Source: Senegalia massiliensis
GTDB lineage: Bacteria > Bacillota > Clostridia > Tissierellales > SIT17
Direction of reading: 5' to 3'
DNA: 64,000 nt
Assembly (NCBI RefSeq): GCF_009911265.1
Contig: NZ_QXXA01000013.1
Location: 1-64,000, forward strand
In this document: positions 33,117 through 41,810 of the stretch, in pieces
Numbering within the stretch: position 1 is the stretch's first letter
Layout of the letters: each line of letters begins with the position of its first letter
The notes under the pieces: generated by a model
Seen by the model: the letters and a program-made list of their open reading frames with translations, nothing else
Databases searched by the model: none
Told to the model about the DNA's origin: nothing
Translations under genes and position numbers: made by a program

Positions 33117-33331
33117 GTGCCTAAACTTATTATTTCATCTACTCTTTTATTTGTTAGAGTAATGCTATATACATTCTCTCTGCCATAGTTTCTGTACATC
33201 ATTAAGATATTATAAACTAACTTTTCTTCGATATTAAAATAAAAGGCAATTTCTTTATAGTCTAATACCTCATTTTTTGCTATTTTTCTTATAATGTTTG
33301 TTCTTTTATTTGGGTATTTACTATTAAACAT
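33089..33331 (-). CDS. Small HTH protein
   Basis: An 80-residue protein with a helix-turn-helix-like stretch (LDYKEIAFYFNIEEKLVYNILMMYR, in two parts around residues 23-47). Likely a DNA-binding regulator. The ribosome binding site is AAGGATGA, rather weak. It lies next to the recombinase gene. Its last codons are inside the terminator hairpin. Confidence 0.5.
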   Translation of the reverse strand: MFNSKYPNKRTNIIRKIAKNEVLDYKEIAFYFNIEEKLVYNILMMYRNYGRENVYSITLTNKRVDEIISLGTKNKLQVIK

Positions 33332-33382
33332 CTAATCATCCTTACTAAAGTTCAAATTGCTAATTTTTTTCTGCATATTTTT

Positions 33383-34462
33383 CTATATATTTTTATTATA
33401 TGTGAAATTTTTTGTTGCTTTCTTTATTGTTTCTTCATTAAGGTCCGCATAAAATCTTCTTGCAGTTTCTATACTAGAATGTCCTAATTGCTGTGCTACT
33501 AATTCTATACTTCCATTTTCTATGTTTAATAAATGAGTAGCGAATGTTCTTCTTAGTGTATGAGGAGTTATATCAATTTGAATATTAGCACGTGTTTTAT
33601 ACTTCTTTAATAAGTTTCTAATTGACTCTTGATTAATTCTTTTTTTATGAAGTGATAAAAATAAAGCATTTTTATATTCTTCTGACACTCCTTTTATATT
33701 GTTTCTAAAGTCAATATACTCTTTTAAAAAGGGGAGGGCAGCATCTGGAATGAATAACATATCTTGATTTCCACTTTTTCTTATTACTATCATTTTTTCA
33801 TCGTGTATACTAATATCAGATATATCTAATTGAATTAATTCACTTACTCTTATTCCTGTTAAACCTAATAATAAAACTATACATAGATCTCTTAATTTAA
33901 CTTTTTTATGGTACTTTAATAAAGTATCATTTTTTATATTTTTATCAAATTGTATTGTATTTATTAATAAGTTAATTTCTTTATTGTTTAGCCTATCTCT
34001 TATTTCTTTTTTTTGTTTTATTTGTATTTCTATATGTTTAGTAATATCATCAATGTCATATCTTCTTGACAAGTATTTATATAACTTATGTATACTTGCA
34101 AGTTTTCTAGCTTTTCCTACTCTAGTATTAGAGAAATGCTTTTCTATTTTTTTACCTGTTTTAGTTATATATATCTTTTTATAGCCATTAAGATAGTCTA
34201 AAAATCCCCATATATCATTTTCATTTAGGTATCTACTTCCTAAATCATCAGGCCTGAACTCATTTATTTCTTTATATTTATAAAATTGAGGAAGTGTTAA
34301 TAAATACTCTAAATAAATATTATAATCAATTAAATATGCAATTTGAGTATTTATCCCATACTTTTCTTGCATTATCATAATATAATTCACAATAAATTCT
34401 GGCATTATTTTTAATTTTTTTGTTCGCTTTTTATGCAGCTTAATTTCAATATCTTTTTTCAT
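33383..34462 (-). CDS. Tyrosine recombinase / integrase
   Basis: A 359-residue phage-integrase-family recombinase. The catalytic set is present: Arg in TGIRVSEL, HxxR in TPHTLRR, His in LGHSS and nucleophile Tyr in ARRFYADL. The N-terminal half is a core-binding (SAM-like) domain. It could resolve multimers or integrate the element. The ribosome binding site is GAAAGGA. Two small membrane protein genes precede it in the same direction, and a 42-bp perfect palindrome at 35046 is a candidate site. Confidence 0.9.
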   Translation of the reverse strand: MKKDIEIKLHKKRTKKLKIMPEFIVNYIMIMQEKYGINTQIAYLIDYNIYLEYLLTLPQFYKYKEINEFRPDDLGSRYLNENDIWGFLDYLNGYKKIYITKTGKKIEKHFSNTRVGKARKLASIHKLYKYLSRRYDIDDITKHIEIQIKQKKEIRDRLNNKEINLLINTIQFDKNIKNDTLLKYHKKVKLRDLCIVLLLGLTGIRVSELIQLDISDISIHDEKMIVIRKSGNQDMLFIPDAALPFLKEYIDFRNNIKGVSEEYKNALFLSLHKKRINQESIRNLLKKYKTRANIQIDITPHTLRRTFATHLLNIENGSIELVAQQLGHSSIETARRFYADLNEETIKKATKNFTYNKNI

Positions 34463-34489
34463 AATAATAATCCTTTCGATTAATATATG

Positions 34490-34666
34490 CTATATATAGT
34501 TAATACTAATTATTATAACAGATATTAATAAGGGGATAAATAATACACTCGAAAAAATAATAAGGCTTTGTTTCTCAATAGGAGAGAGTATATCAGCTGA
34601 TTCATATAATCCATTTATCTTCTTTCTATTTTTTATTTTCTTTATACCTTTTAAAAAATCATTCAT
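34490..34666 (-). CDS. Small single-pass membrane protein (58 aa)
   Basis: A 58-residue frame with a basic N-terminus (NDFLKGIKKIKNRKK) and a C-terminal membrane helix (about 35-57). The site AGGAGT lies before the ATG. It is located 27 bases upstream of the recombinase. Function unknown. Confidence 0.45.
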   Translation of the reverse strand: MNDFLKGIKKIKNRKKINGLYESADILSPIEKQSLIIFSSVLFIPLLISVIIISINYI

Positions 34667-34762
34667 ATTATAACTCCTAACATTTTTTGTTATCTAACTT
34701 CTTACATAAATTAAACTTTTTGGGTAAATATGGTTTTAATAAATAAGTTTATCATCTTAAAT

Positions 34763-34930
34763 CTATTTATTGTACATATAAAGCTTATAAGGTAGCATAT
34801 GGCTTGTATTAGATTGTTCAGCTAAACTAGTGACATATACTAATAAACCTATAAGTATAACTGCTAATATTATTACTAAATAATTTTCATGCTTTTTTGA
34901 TAACTTAAAATTGCTGATCAACTTATTCAT
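34763..34930 (-). CDS. Small single-pass membrane protein (55 aa)
   Basis: A 55-residue frame after AAAGGAGAA. A basic N-terminus is followed by one membrane helix (about 18-37) and a short outer tail. A possible promoter (AAAACA, 16-bp spacer, TATATT) lies about 40-70 bases upstream. Function unknown. Confidence 0.5.
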   Translation of the reverse strand: MNKLISNFKLSKKHENYLVIILAVILIGLLVYVTSLAEQSNTSHMLPYKLYMYNK

Positions 34931-35045
34931 ATATATTCTCCTTTAAAATAGTATATTTAATACCTTTAATAACAATATATAACGTGTTATATTTGTGTTT
35001 TATGATTGTATATAATTATTATATCATATAAATATCTTCAATTCT

Positions 35046-35087
35046 ACAAACTTATTTGGTAAACTTACGTTTACCAAATAAGTTTGT
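35046..35087. repeat. 42-bp perfect palindrome (possible recombination or operator site)
   Basis: 19-bp arms, ACAAACTTATTTGGTAAAC and its complement, around TTAC. There is no T run, so it is a poor terminator. It could be read as two inverted binding sites of a tyrosine recombinase around a short crossover region. Confidence 0.5.
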
Positions 35088-35134
35088 ACTAGTTAATTTA
35101 CTTTTTTAAATCACTTCCCTATATAATTTTTGGC

Positions 35135-35192
35135 TAAGTAATAAATAAAGCTAAATCTTATAATTATAAGATTTAGCTTTATTTATTACTTA
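35135..35192. terminator. 58-bp perfect palindrome
   Basis: 29-bp arms centred at 35163/35164, beginning TAAGTAATAAATAAAGC. Probably a bidirectional terminator downstream of the 35287 gene. Confidence 0.7.
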
Positions 35193-35286
35193 AATGATTC
35201 TCTAGTATGTTTTCAATATCATTAATCTGGAATTAGAAATATAAAAGAAAAATTTAAAAATAAGAGCATATAATATCAATATATAA

Positions 35287-35706
35287 TTATTTGTCTTTCA
35301 TTTCTTCTAAATTTTTTTCCAATACATCTGATTGTTTTTTTTTCAGTTGTTCAAGTTCATTTAAACTTTTGTCTAATCCTTCATCACCTTTTTCCTGCAT
35401 CTCATCAAGCATATTATCAATTTGTTCCCCCTGTTCTTCATCTATTTCTAAAGTTGTTCTCTCAGGAGAATAATTGCTAGTTACTTGATAGATACCTATT
35501 ATTATAAATATTCCTATTGCAGTTACTAAAAAACTAATTAACATGATAGTAAATAATTTCTGAAGAGGTGTCTTTCCTTTTAATATATTTTTGAAGAATT
35601 TAAATATCCCTTTAAAAGCAACGAAAAATATAAATCCACCAATAGCTCCTTCGTTATTATAGCTATCAATAATGATAATTTCTTTTTCTTTTTTATTAGT
35701 ACCTAT
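35287..35706 (-). CDS. Membrane protein with acidic/coiled tail; likely AUA start
   Basis: The frame is open from a GTG at 35736 (149 residues), but that codon has no ribosome binding site. A strong GGGGAGGG (35713-35720) lies six bases before ATA 35706-35704, which would give a 139-residue protein starting GTNKKEKEIIIIDSY after the initiator. The protein has hydrophobic segments (about 15-30 and 53-75) and a C-terminal coiled-coil region rich in E, K and L. Function unknown. Confidence 0.5.
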   Translation of the reverse strand: MGTNKKEKEIIIIDSYNNEGAIGGFIFFVAFKGIFKFFKNILKGKTPLQKLFTIMLISFLVTAIGIFIIIGIYQVTSNYSPERTTLEIDEEQGEQIDNMLDEMQEKGDEGLDKSLNELEQLKKKQSDVLEKNLEEMKDK

Positions 35707-35758
35707 ATTACTCCCTCCCCAATAATTAATTTTCACTAAATATATATATTGTTATTGT

Positions 35759-35812
35759 AAAATAAAGAAAAATAATAATCTTACATATGATGTAAAAATT
35801 ATTATTTTTCTT
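35759..35812. terminator. Inverted repeat between small genes
   Basis: AAATAAAGAAAAATAATAAT and its near-complement, overlapping the end of the 35802 frame. Confidence 0.6.
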
Positions 35813-35942
35813 TATTTATATTAACTTTTAAACTCATAAATTTATATGATTTTTCAAAATTTTTACCTCTAATACAACATAAAGCAACAAACCAGATACA
35901 TATATTAAGTAAAATCAAAAATATAGTTAAGATTTTTTTCAT
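35802..35942 (-). CDS. Possible 46-residue membrane peptide
   Basis: A frame with one hydrophobic helix (MKKILTIFLILLNICIWFV) and a basic tail. AGGGAG touches the ATG, so spacing is poor and expression doubtful. It lies downstream of the toxin gene on the same strand. Confidence 0.3.
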   Translation of the reverse strand: MKKILTIFLILLNICIWFVALCCIRGKNFEKSYKFMSLKVNINKEK

Positions 35943-35972
35943 CTCCCTGTTTATTTTTTTGTGTTTATAGGG

Positions 35973-36061
35973 TATAATATTAATACAGAAGTCGTTGGAC
36001 TTAAAAGTTAATATTTCTTGTGGAACAAAAGTGAGTAGCCGTCAACTACTTACTTTTTTTT
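35973..36061 (+). ncRNA. Candidate antisense RNA antitoxin
   Basis: TATAAT at 35973-35978 predicts a start near 35985. The transcript ends at a stem GTGAGTAG/CTACTTAC (36031-36053) with T8. The RNA of about 77 bases converges on the 3' end of the toxin mRNA from the other strand. Its 5' part repeats, in sense, the 13-base CAGAAGTCGTTGG found near the 5' end of the toxin mRNA. The -35 is weak. Confidence 0.6.
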
Positions 36062-36189
36062 GTGTCTATTTCTATTTCTATAGATTTTATTGTAATTTTA
36101 ATGGTTATAGGATTCTTAGCATTAGAAACTATATACAATCCTATCAATCCAGAGATAACTAGGAAAACATTAAATATACTACTTTCCAC
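36046..36189 (-). CDS. Type I toxin-like membrane peptide (47 aa)
   Basis: A GTG-started frame after GAGGTGAG. The product has one membrane helix (SSIFNVFLVISGLIGLYIV) followed by a charged, beta-like tail (KITIKSIEIEIDTKKSK). This layout fits small membrane toxins of clostridial type I systems. Its ribosome binding site lies in an 11-bp perfect inverted repeat with the upstream leader, and an antisense RNA candidate overlaps its end. Toxicity is inferred from architecture only. Confidence 0.6.
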   Translation of the reverse strand: MESSIFNVFLVISGLIGLYIVSNAKNPITIKITIKSIEIEIDTKKSK

Positions 36190-36320
36190 TTACTCACCTC
36201 TTTTCATTAGTTTATTCAAATAACCCAACGACTTCTGATGATTGAGGTGAGTAATATTAACTTAACAAACTAATGTTCTTGCTATATTAATTATATCATT
36301 TTTTGGTAAATGTATCTAGC
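36190..36320 (-). promoter_or_regulatory. Toxin promoter and self-sequestering leader
   Basis: On the - strand, TAGATA, 17-bp spacer and TGATATAAT lie at about 36288-36318. In the leader, TTACTCACCTC (complement of 36244-36254) pairs perfectly with the ribosome binding site region GAGGTGAGTAA (complement of 36190-36200). CAGAAGTCGTTGG (complement of 36225-36237) pairs with CCAACGACTTCTG at the mRNA's 3' side (complement of 35986-35998), a long-range 5'-3' contact. Confidence 0.6.
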
Positions 36321-36429
36321 ATATTTACAAAAATCAATAATTTATTTTATATATTCTCAGATATATTTTATAGTTACCTCGCTATAACTTCCATTTTTTT
36401 AATGCCTCCTTTATTAGTTTTATAGGTTA

Positions 36430-36849
36430 TTAATTTTCTAAAGTATAACTTAAACCTTTAGCTATCAATTCATTTAAAATATCATTCTGAGTTTTATCTG
36501 GATATTTTATTCTTAGATTTTCTAATAAATGAGTGTTTTTTAAATTTAAAGTTATTAATACTTTCTTACCTTCTTTTTCTTTTATAATACAAAATTCATC
36601 ATTATAGGTCATATCTATTATATAATCTAAGTTATCAGTATTATTTACTTCTTTTATCCCTACTTTTAATTCATTTATAAAATTATTATTTATGTTTAAA
36701 TATGTTTCCTTTTTAATTTTTAACTCCTTGAAATCTATATCTATTATTTGATTTTCCATATCTACATATAATTCTATTTTTTTATTAGTCTTTTTTATAC
36801 TTTGAATTATTTTTACATTTTCTTTTGTCAGCTTTAATACACTTTTCAT
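36430..36849 (-). CDS. Soluble hypothetical protein
   Basis: A 139-residue protein, rich in K, N and I, with a two-part look: a beta-rich first half and a C-terminal helical end (NLRIKYPDKTQNDILNELIAKGL) that could be a ribbon-helix-helix or other DNA-binding fold. The ribosome binding site AAGGTTGA is modest. It may be a regulator, but I cannot assign a family. Confidence 0.45.
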   Translation of the reverse strand: MKSVLKLTKENVKIIQSIKKTNKKIELYVDMENQIIDIDFKELKIKKETYLNINNNFINELKVGIKEVNNTDNLDYIIDMTYNDEFCIIKEKEGKKVLITLNLKNTHLLENLRIKYPDKTQNDILNELIAKGLSYTLEN

Positions 36850-36887
36850 ATAATCAACCTTTATCTATTAATTTAATTCTTCTTATA

Positions 36888-37172
36888 TTAAATTGGTTTT
36901 CTTTTAAAACATTTATCTATATTACTAACTATCTGCTCTATGTAGTTTCTATCAATTTGCATATTCAAGTCTACACTATTATTATTGTAACTGCTATTGA
37001 AAGGTAAGTAGCTACTTAAACATTTGCTGCAAGTTTTAACTATTTTTATGTTTCTATTTGTATCTTTTATAATAACCTCATTTCCACAACTACATATAAC
37101 TTCATTTTCTTTATTTCCTTTATTTAGTCTTACTACTTCATTTGTATTAACTAATACCACTCTTCTTTTCAT
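36888..37172 (-). CDS. Small zinc-ribbon protein
   Basis: A 94-residue protein with two metal-binding pairs, CSCG (about 28-31) and CSKC (about 48-51), typical of a zinc ribbon. The ribosome binding site is AGGAGG. The C-terminal third is polar and not conserved in any way I recognise. Possibly a nucleic-acid-binding factor. Confidence 0.5.
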   Translation of the reverse strand: MKRRVVLVNTNEVVRLNKGNKENEVICSCGNEVIIKDTNRNIKIVKTCSKCLSSYLPFNSSYNNNSVDLNMQIDRNYIEQIVSNIDKCFKRKPI

Positions 37173-37201
37173 TTATAATACCTCCTATTCAACTTGATAT
37201 A

Positions 37202-38026
37202 TTACTCTAATCCCCAAAGTCCTTTATTTAATGTTCTGGCCTGTGTTTCAAGTCCTTTAAATACTAAAGAATACTTGCTATTCGGTTGTATAGTCATAAC
37301 ATTAGCAAAACCTTCCTTAACTAATATCGCATTGACCATTGTTTCTTTCATATTTAAGTTATTTGGCTTATCTAACCAAATATATCTAAGTAATCTATCA
37401 TATTTATCTCTGTTTTCTATATCTTTAGTCATGTATATTGTTTTACCTGCAGGTAACAATTCTTTAGTAAAATTACTAGACTCTATCCCATAAGGCTCTG
37501 GATCATTAATATTTGCACCTACACTCTCAGGTGTGTTCATTCCAACCATTCTTACCCTTTCTTCAGTTCCATTCTTATCAACTATTAAAGTATCTCCATC
37601 AATTACTCTTATTACCTTTACTGTTTCATAATTATTAGATACTGTTATTTTTTTTATTTCATTTGTAATATTTTTAGAGTTATCAACTAACTTTTCTTTA
37701 GTTTCTTCAGATAAAGAGTTTATTCCTTCTTCTATACCATCTTTTACTTTATCAGAAGTTTCGCTTATACCTTCCTTAATTCCATCTTTAAGACTATCAG
37801 AAGTATCTTTTATTCCTTCTTCTATATTATCTTTTATAGTATCTAAACTATTAGTTTTATCATTACTTACATTTTCTTCTTTTATTTCTGATGTTTTTTC
37901 TCCACTTTCACTAAATACATTTTTAAAATCCTCTAGTTGACTATTTTCAGTAGTTTCTGTATCGCAACCTATAGCAGTAATTCCTATAATTAAAATCAAT
38001 AGTAAAATTATTATTTTTATCTTCAT
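37202..38026 (-). CDS. Thermonuclease-like (SNase) lipoprotein
   Basis: A 274-residue secreted lipoprotein: lipobox ITAIGC with mature Cys at about 20. A spacer of about 90 residues follows with repeated amphipathic DGI(K/E)EGI-type units. A staphylococcal-nuclease domain comes last (VKVIRVIDGDTL, ERVRMVGMNTPES and DRLLRYIWL carrying the Asp, two Arg and Glu of the active site). It would cut extracellular DNA or RNA at the cell surface, perhaps during DNA entry. The ribosome binding site is AAGGGGG. Confidence 0.88.
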   Translation of the reverse strand: MKIKIIILLLILIIGITAIGCDTETTENSQLEDFKNVFSESGEKTSEIKEENVSNDKTNSLDTIKDNIEEGIKDTSDSLKDGIKEGISETSDKVKDGIEEGINSLSEETKEKLVDNSKNITNEIKKITVSNNYETVKVIRVIDGDTLIVDKNGTEERVRMVGMNTPESVGANINDPEPYGIESSNFTKELLPAGKTIYMTKDIENRDKYDRLLRYIWLDKPNNLNMKETMVNAILVKEGFANVMTIQPNSKYSLVFKGLETQARTLNKGLWGLE

Positions 38027-38074
38027 ACGTTTACCCCCTTAATCTTCTCTAACCATTTAGTTTTTTTCTAATTA

Positions 38075-38500
38075 TTACTCAAAACCTATTCCTAAAGTTT
38101 CTTCATACCATATTTTACGTAACAAACCTTCTCCTTCTTTTAGGCTAAAAACAAAAAAGTATCTATATTCTTTATCTTTAAGGATTTTTTCTATTTTATT
38201 TATAGTTGGCACTTTCCTTATTATGCTAAGAAGGTCTATTTCTACTCCACTATCTAAATTTATAACTTTATTATTTAATGTAATCTTATAATTATGTTTT
38301 TTAAGTATACCAATTAACTCTTTCCTATCTAAATACTCTAAGTATCCGTTAATAAGAGTTTCTTCTGAGTTAAATTTTGTGTGTATATCTTTAGAGGTCA
38401 AATGTCTTTCTATTTCATTGATTATCACTTGGAAATTTTCTTGAAACTTTTTATCCTTTTTTTGGTTTAAAAGTTCTTCCCTTTCTTTTTTGCTCAACAT
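38075..38500 (-). CDS. Hypothetical protein, coupled to the HTH gene
   Basis: A 141-residue charged soluble protein. Its start overlaps the stop of the preceding gene by 7 bp and it has a GAGGGGA site. No family recognised. Confidence 0.45.
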   Translation of the reverse strand: MLSKKEREELLNQKKDKKFQENFQVIINEIERHLTSKDIHTKFNSEETLINGYLEYLDRKELIGILKKHNYKITLNNKVINLDSGVEIDLLSIIRKVPTINKIEKILKDKEYRYFFVFSLKEGEGLLRKIWYEETLGIGFE

Positions 38501-39156
38501 ATTATCCCCTCTTTTCCTGTTTCTAAATCTTCATATACATATCCTAGTTTATTATCATCAGTAATGATATAAGTCATTATAGTACCTTCCTTTACATCTT
38601 CTAATATGTCATATTTAGGTTTCAATTTATTTTCTTTAATAAGAAATTCTATCGCTTTCTTTTTTTCAAAATATAATGTTCTATGAGAAGTATAGCTATT
38701 AGGACACAATTCTTTTTCAGAATAACTTTCTCCTAAATAACCTTTTTTCTGCCAGTTAGTTATTGTATTATAATGTAAACTATCACCATTTACATGATAA
38801 ATAAGTTCTTTTATTCCTTCTAAACTGATATATTTATTTATAGTTTCTTGTTCCTGAATTATAGAGTATGCCTTTTTATACTTTTGTTCAAATAATTTCT
38901 CTAATTTGATAAGTTCAGACCTAATTTTAATCATATCAATAAAGATCTGTGTTCCTTTTTCAGTATCTAAGAATGATTTGATTTGTCCTACAATACTATG
39001 TACTTCCTCTTCTTTAGCATTTTCCCACTTGATTAGTTCTGTATTATATTTATATAGAAACATTATATCTTGTTCTATTTCAGAAGGATCTTCACTAATA
39101 GAAGGTAATTCTTTAAGTAATTTTTTTAATAAATTGATTTTAACTTCTTCTTTCAA
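38494..39156 (-). CDS. Protein with MerR-like helix-turn-helix
   Basis: A 220-residue protein starting at TTG 39156 after GGAGG. The first 110 residues are charged and helical. A segment around residues 120-150 (YHVNGDSLHYNTITNWQKKGYLG) resembles the winged HTH of MerR-like or terminase-small-subunit-like proteins. Probably a DNA-binding protein. Coupled to the 38075 gene by overlap. Confidence 0.5.
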   Translation of the reverse strand: MKEEVKINLLKKLLKELPSISEDPSEIEQDIMFLYKYNTELIKWENAKEEEVHSIVGQIKSFLDTEKGTQIFIDMIKIRSELIKLEKLFEQKYKKAYSIIQEQETINKYISLEGIKELIYHVNGDSLHYNTITNWQKKGYLGESYSEKELCPNSYTSHRTLYFEKKKAIEFLIKENKLKPKYDILEDVKEGTIMTYIITDDNKLGYVYEDLETGKEGIIC

Positions 39157-39177
39157 AATTTAACCTCCATATAATTA

Positions 39178-39405
39178 TTAATCTATTTTATTGTATTTTT
39201 TATTAATAAATATAAAAGTAATCATTATAATCAATGCACCTATAAATCTCCTATCACTACTAATAATGGCCAACAATAATATATAAATAGTTCCAGTAAC
39301 CATCAAATAATATTGTGATTTATATTTCTTTTTAATTAATGCTAATATCATAGCTGAAAGTATTAATAATCCAATTAAAACTATCAAATATCCAATTATA
39401 ATCAT
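39178..39405 (-). CDS. Small membrane protein
   Basis: A 75-residue protein with three hydrophobic segments (about 2-24, 33-48 and 53-67) and a basic end. The site GGAGTGATT supports the ATG. Function unknown. Confidence 0.5.
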   Translation of the reverse strand: MIIIGYLIVLIGLLILSAMILALIKKKYKSQYYLMVTGTIYILLLAIISSDRRFIGALIIMITFIFINKKYNKID

Positions 39406-40047
39406 TTATATAAATCACTCCATAGAAAATATAAATTTTCAACTTCTATAATTAAGGTATTGACTAATCCATAAAAATTGACCTTCTAAATTCCATTCTA
39501 AGACACTTAAATAACATACACTATGCAATAGTACCTCTTAATAGAATAAAAAAATACTTTTGGTAGATTTTATTTACTAATAAAACTCTTATTTAAATTT
39601 TACATTTCTTTTTAAACACTAATAATATAATAATGTGTTTAGTTAGTCTCTTATATATATTATATCATATACATAACAATATATCCATTGTGTTTTACGA
39701 ATATAGTGCTTATTTATTATTATACAATATTATTCCTATATATAATATTGTATAATAATCATATATAACAAGAGTAAAGTACATATTATTATATATTAAT
39801 ATATTATTTATATTTCTAGTATAAACCATTTATATCACACCAAAACATATATTTTTACTTTTTCGATAATATAGTGATAATTTCCGTTATCACTATATTA
39901 CTATATAACTTTTCTTTTTTTATATGTTTTTATCATTTAAGTTCACCATATTAGGCTTATGTAAACTACTAACCCAAAAAAATAAAAGTTATAGTATGAT
40001 TTCACAACTATAACTTTTATTGGTCTATTTAACGAAATATTAAATGA
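39406..40047. other. Gene-free region with several inverted repeats
   Basis: I find no supported gene. TTATACAATATTAT with its complement lies at about 39721-39755, AATATAGTGATAA/TTATCACTATATT at about 39870-39900, and AATAAAAGTTATAG/CTATAACTTTTATT at about 39979-40021, the last being the terminator of the 40048 gene. An operator-like ACACAATGGATATATTGTTA lies on the - strand near 39675-39694, with a poor -10. Confidence 0.5.
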
Positions 40048-40794
40048 TTATACTTTATTACTGTAATCAACAATATTTTTGTAACATATATTTTTTTCTA
40101 TCATTATTCTCCCTATTTCAAATATAGCTGCAAATTCAACATTTTGCACTTTACTAATTATTTCATTATCTTCAATTCTTATAAAGTATTTTCCATCACA
40201 TTTAACGTATTTATAAATATCAGAAATATCACTTATTTTTTTAGGAATTATTTTCCCTTCCCCTTGAATTATTCCAGTAAGTATTGAATGATTACCACCC
40301 TCTACCCAAAATATTCCCATAGGTAACCACAGATGTAATCTATGATTCTTATCTTCTTTCCAAAAATCAAATAATCTATTTTCACCTATTCTTGATAAAG
40401 ATTGTAAGAGTCTATCCCTATTCCAAACCCAAGGCAATATTAGATCACTATTTAAATTAGCATTTATATCAGCTGTAGTTTTTATCTCATTTAATAAATT
40501 ATAGGCAATTTCACCTTTTTTATTTACTTCTGATACAATAGAAAATAGAAATTCTTCTGTATCAATTCTAGGCAAACTTTTAGGATTATTTTTTATAATA
40601 TATGCCCCATAATCAATAGGTATATTTGCACCTAATAGTTTTATTAGATTAAATATAGGATGAACTTGTGGCCCTGTTCCATTATGGTCATAATTTTCTA
40701 CTTCATTTTTTGATATTAATTCTTTTGCAAATTCTATGATATTATTAAATTGTTTTTTCTTTATTTTTCCCTGACTTAAATTATTAGTAAACAT
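40048..40794 (-). CDS. Hypothetical protein with HNGTGPQVHP motif
   Basis: A 248-residue soluble protein starting at ATG 40794 behind GGTGAGG. Notable segments are YDHNGTGPQVHPIFN, PWVWNRDRL and LWLPMGIFWVEGGNHS. The runs of H, N, D and W look like an enzyme active site, but I cannot name a family. Located between small membrane proteins and followed by a terminator. A defence role is conceivable but not supported by neighbours. Confidence 0.45.
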   Translation of the reverse strand: MFTNNLSQGKIKKKQFNNIIEFAKELISKNEVENYDHNGTGPQVHPIFNLIKLLGANIPIDYGAYIIKNNPKSLPRIDTEEFLFSIVSEVNKKGEIAYNLLNEIKTTADINANLNSDLILPWVWNRDRLLQSLSRIGENRLFDFWKEDKNHRLHLWLPMGIFWVEGGNHSILTGIIQGEGKIIPKKISDISDIYKYVKCDGKYFIRIEDNEIISKVQNVEFAAIFEIGRIMIEKNICYKNIVDYSNKV

Positions 40795-40921
40795 GTTCCT
40801 CACCACTTTCTATATATTCTTTTCTGAATTTTTTATTATTTATGTTAACTTGTGGAGATTTATTTTATTATTAGTATAATTAATTCCTTTGCCAACTTCA
40901 CATATATATTATCTAAACCCA

Positions 40922-41158
40922 TTATTCTTGATTGTATAGAGAGTTTTCTGGACCATTATTTATTCTTTCTATTTTGTTACTTCCTTTTTGGAAGAATTTA
41001 TGCGATAAAGAAACTTTCGGAGTGGAAATGTATTGTTTGAATGTACCTTTATAACCATTATCAACCATATATTTGTATTCTTTTTTAGCTTTAATAATTC
41101 CCCATAATAACAATACTAGAAACAATATTATAGGAGACAGCACTAATAGAGTATCCAT
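40922..41158 (-). CDS. Single-pass membrane protein
   Basis: A 78-residue protein with one N-terminal helix (LLVLSPIILFLVLLLWGII) and a soluble tail. The ribosome binding site is GAGGAGGA. Function unknown. Confidence 0.5.
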   Translation of the reverse strand: MDTLLVLSPIILFLVLLLWGIIKAKKEYKYMVDNGYKGTFKQYISTPKVSLSHKFFQKGSNKIERINNGPENSLYNQE

Positions 41159-41185
41159 GTATTTTTCCTCCTCTTAATTATATAT

Positions 41186-41362
41186 TTACTTTTGCAAAGT
41201 AACTATCCCTACCCCTATATGTCCAATATATTTACATTTAAAACAAATATTAAATTTAGGACTATCTTCTCTTTCTTCATCAGATAATTTATATGTTCTA
41301 TTACCACAATTAGGACAGTGTGATTTTTCTTGTTTTGCAGCTTTAAAATATGATTTATTCAT
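41186..41362 (-). CDS. 58-residue zinc-ribbon protein
   Basis: The product has CPNCG (about 15-19) and CFKC (about 42-45), giving a four-cysteine zinc site. GGGAGTCAC lies before the ATG. Small zinc ribbons recur on this element (36888, 44451). Possible nucleic-acid or ribosome-associated factor. Confidence 0.55.
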   Translation of the reverse strand: MNKSYFKAAKQEKSHCPNCGNRTYKLSDEEREDSPKFNICFKCKYIGHIGVGIVTLQK

Positions 41363-41412
41363 TATTTAAGTGACTCCCTTCTACTAATTTTAAATCTTTA
41401 CAGTTGTTACAA

Positions 41413-41778
41413 TTAAAAATTCCACAATACTTTATATTTTAATTTTGTTTCTATAATAGTTACTAACTTTAATTCTTCATTATTACCAAAGATTATTTGC
41501 TCGTCATTCTCTAATAACATTTTATAATAATTAATTTCATCTTTATATAGTTCTTTTAATATTGGTATCTTTTTATATTTTTGTACATTCTTTTGTAATT
41601 CATATTCTATTTTTTCTATTTCTTTTGTTAAATAACTTTTTGTATTCAAACCTATTTCTTTATTAAGTAGTTCACTCATTATATTTGCATATTCCTTTAT
41701 TTTTGCTCTTTCATAGAAAACCTTTGCTATCATTAAGAGAACAGTTGCTACTAGTATAGTTAAAACTATAGATTTCAT
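41413..41778 (-). CDS. Membrane-anchored helical protein
   Basis: A 121-residue protein with an N-terminal membrane helix (IVLTILVATVLLMIA) and a long charged, probably coiled-coil region. The ribosome binding site is AAGGAG. Function unknown. Confidence 0.5.
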   Translation of the reverse strand: MKSIVLTILVATVLLMIAKVFYERAKIKEYANIMSELLNKEIGLNTKSYLTKEIEKIEYELQKNVQKYKKIPILKELYKDEINYYKMLLENDEQIIFGNNEELKLVTIIETKLKYKVLWNF

Positions 41779-41810
41779 ATAAACAACTCCTTATATTAAC
41801 TTTTTCAATT

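Noticed and set aside
39668-39696. Ninth member of the promoter-operator family
   Set aside because: The palindrome ACACAATGGATATATTGTTA is similar, but the -10 at 17 bp reads TGTATA and the -35 is AAAACA, so I do not count it.
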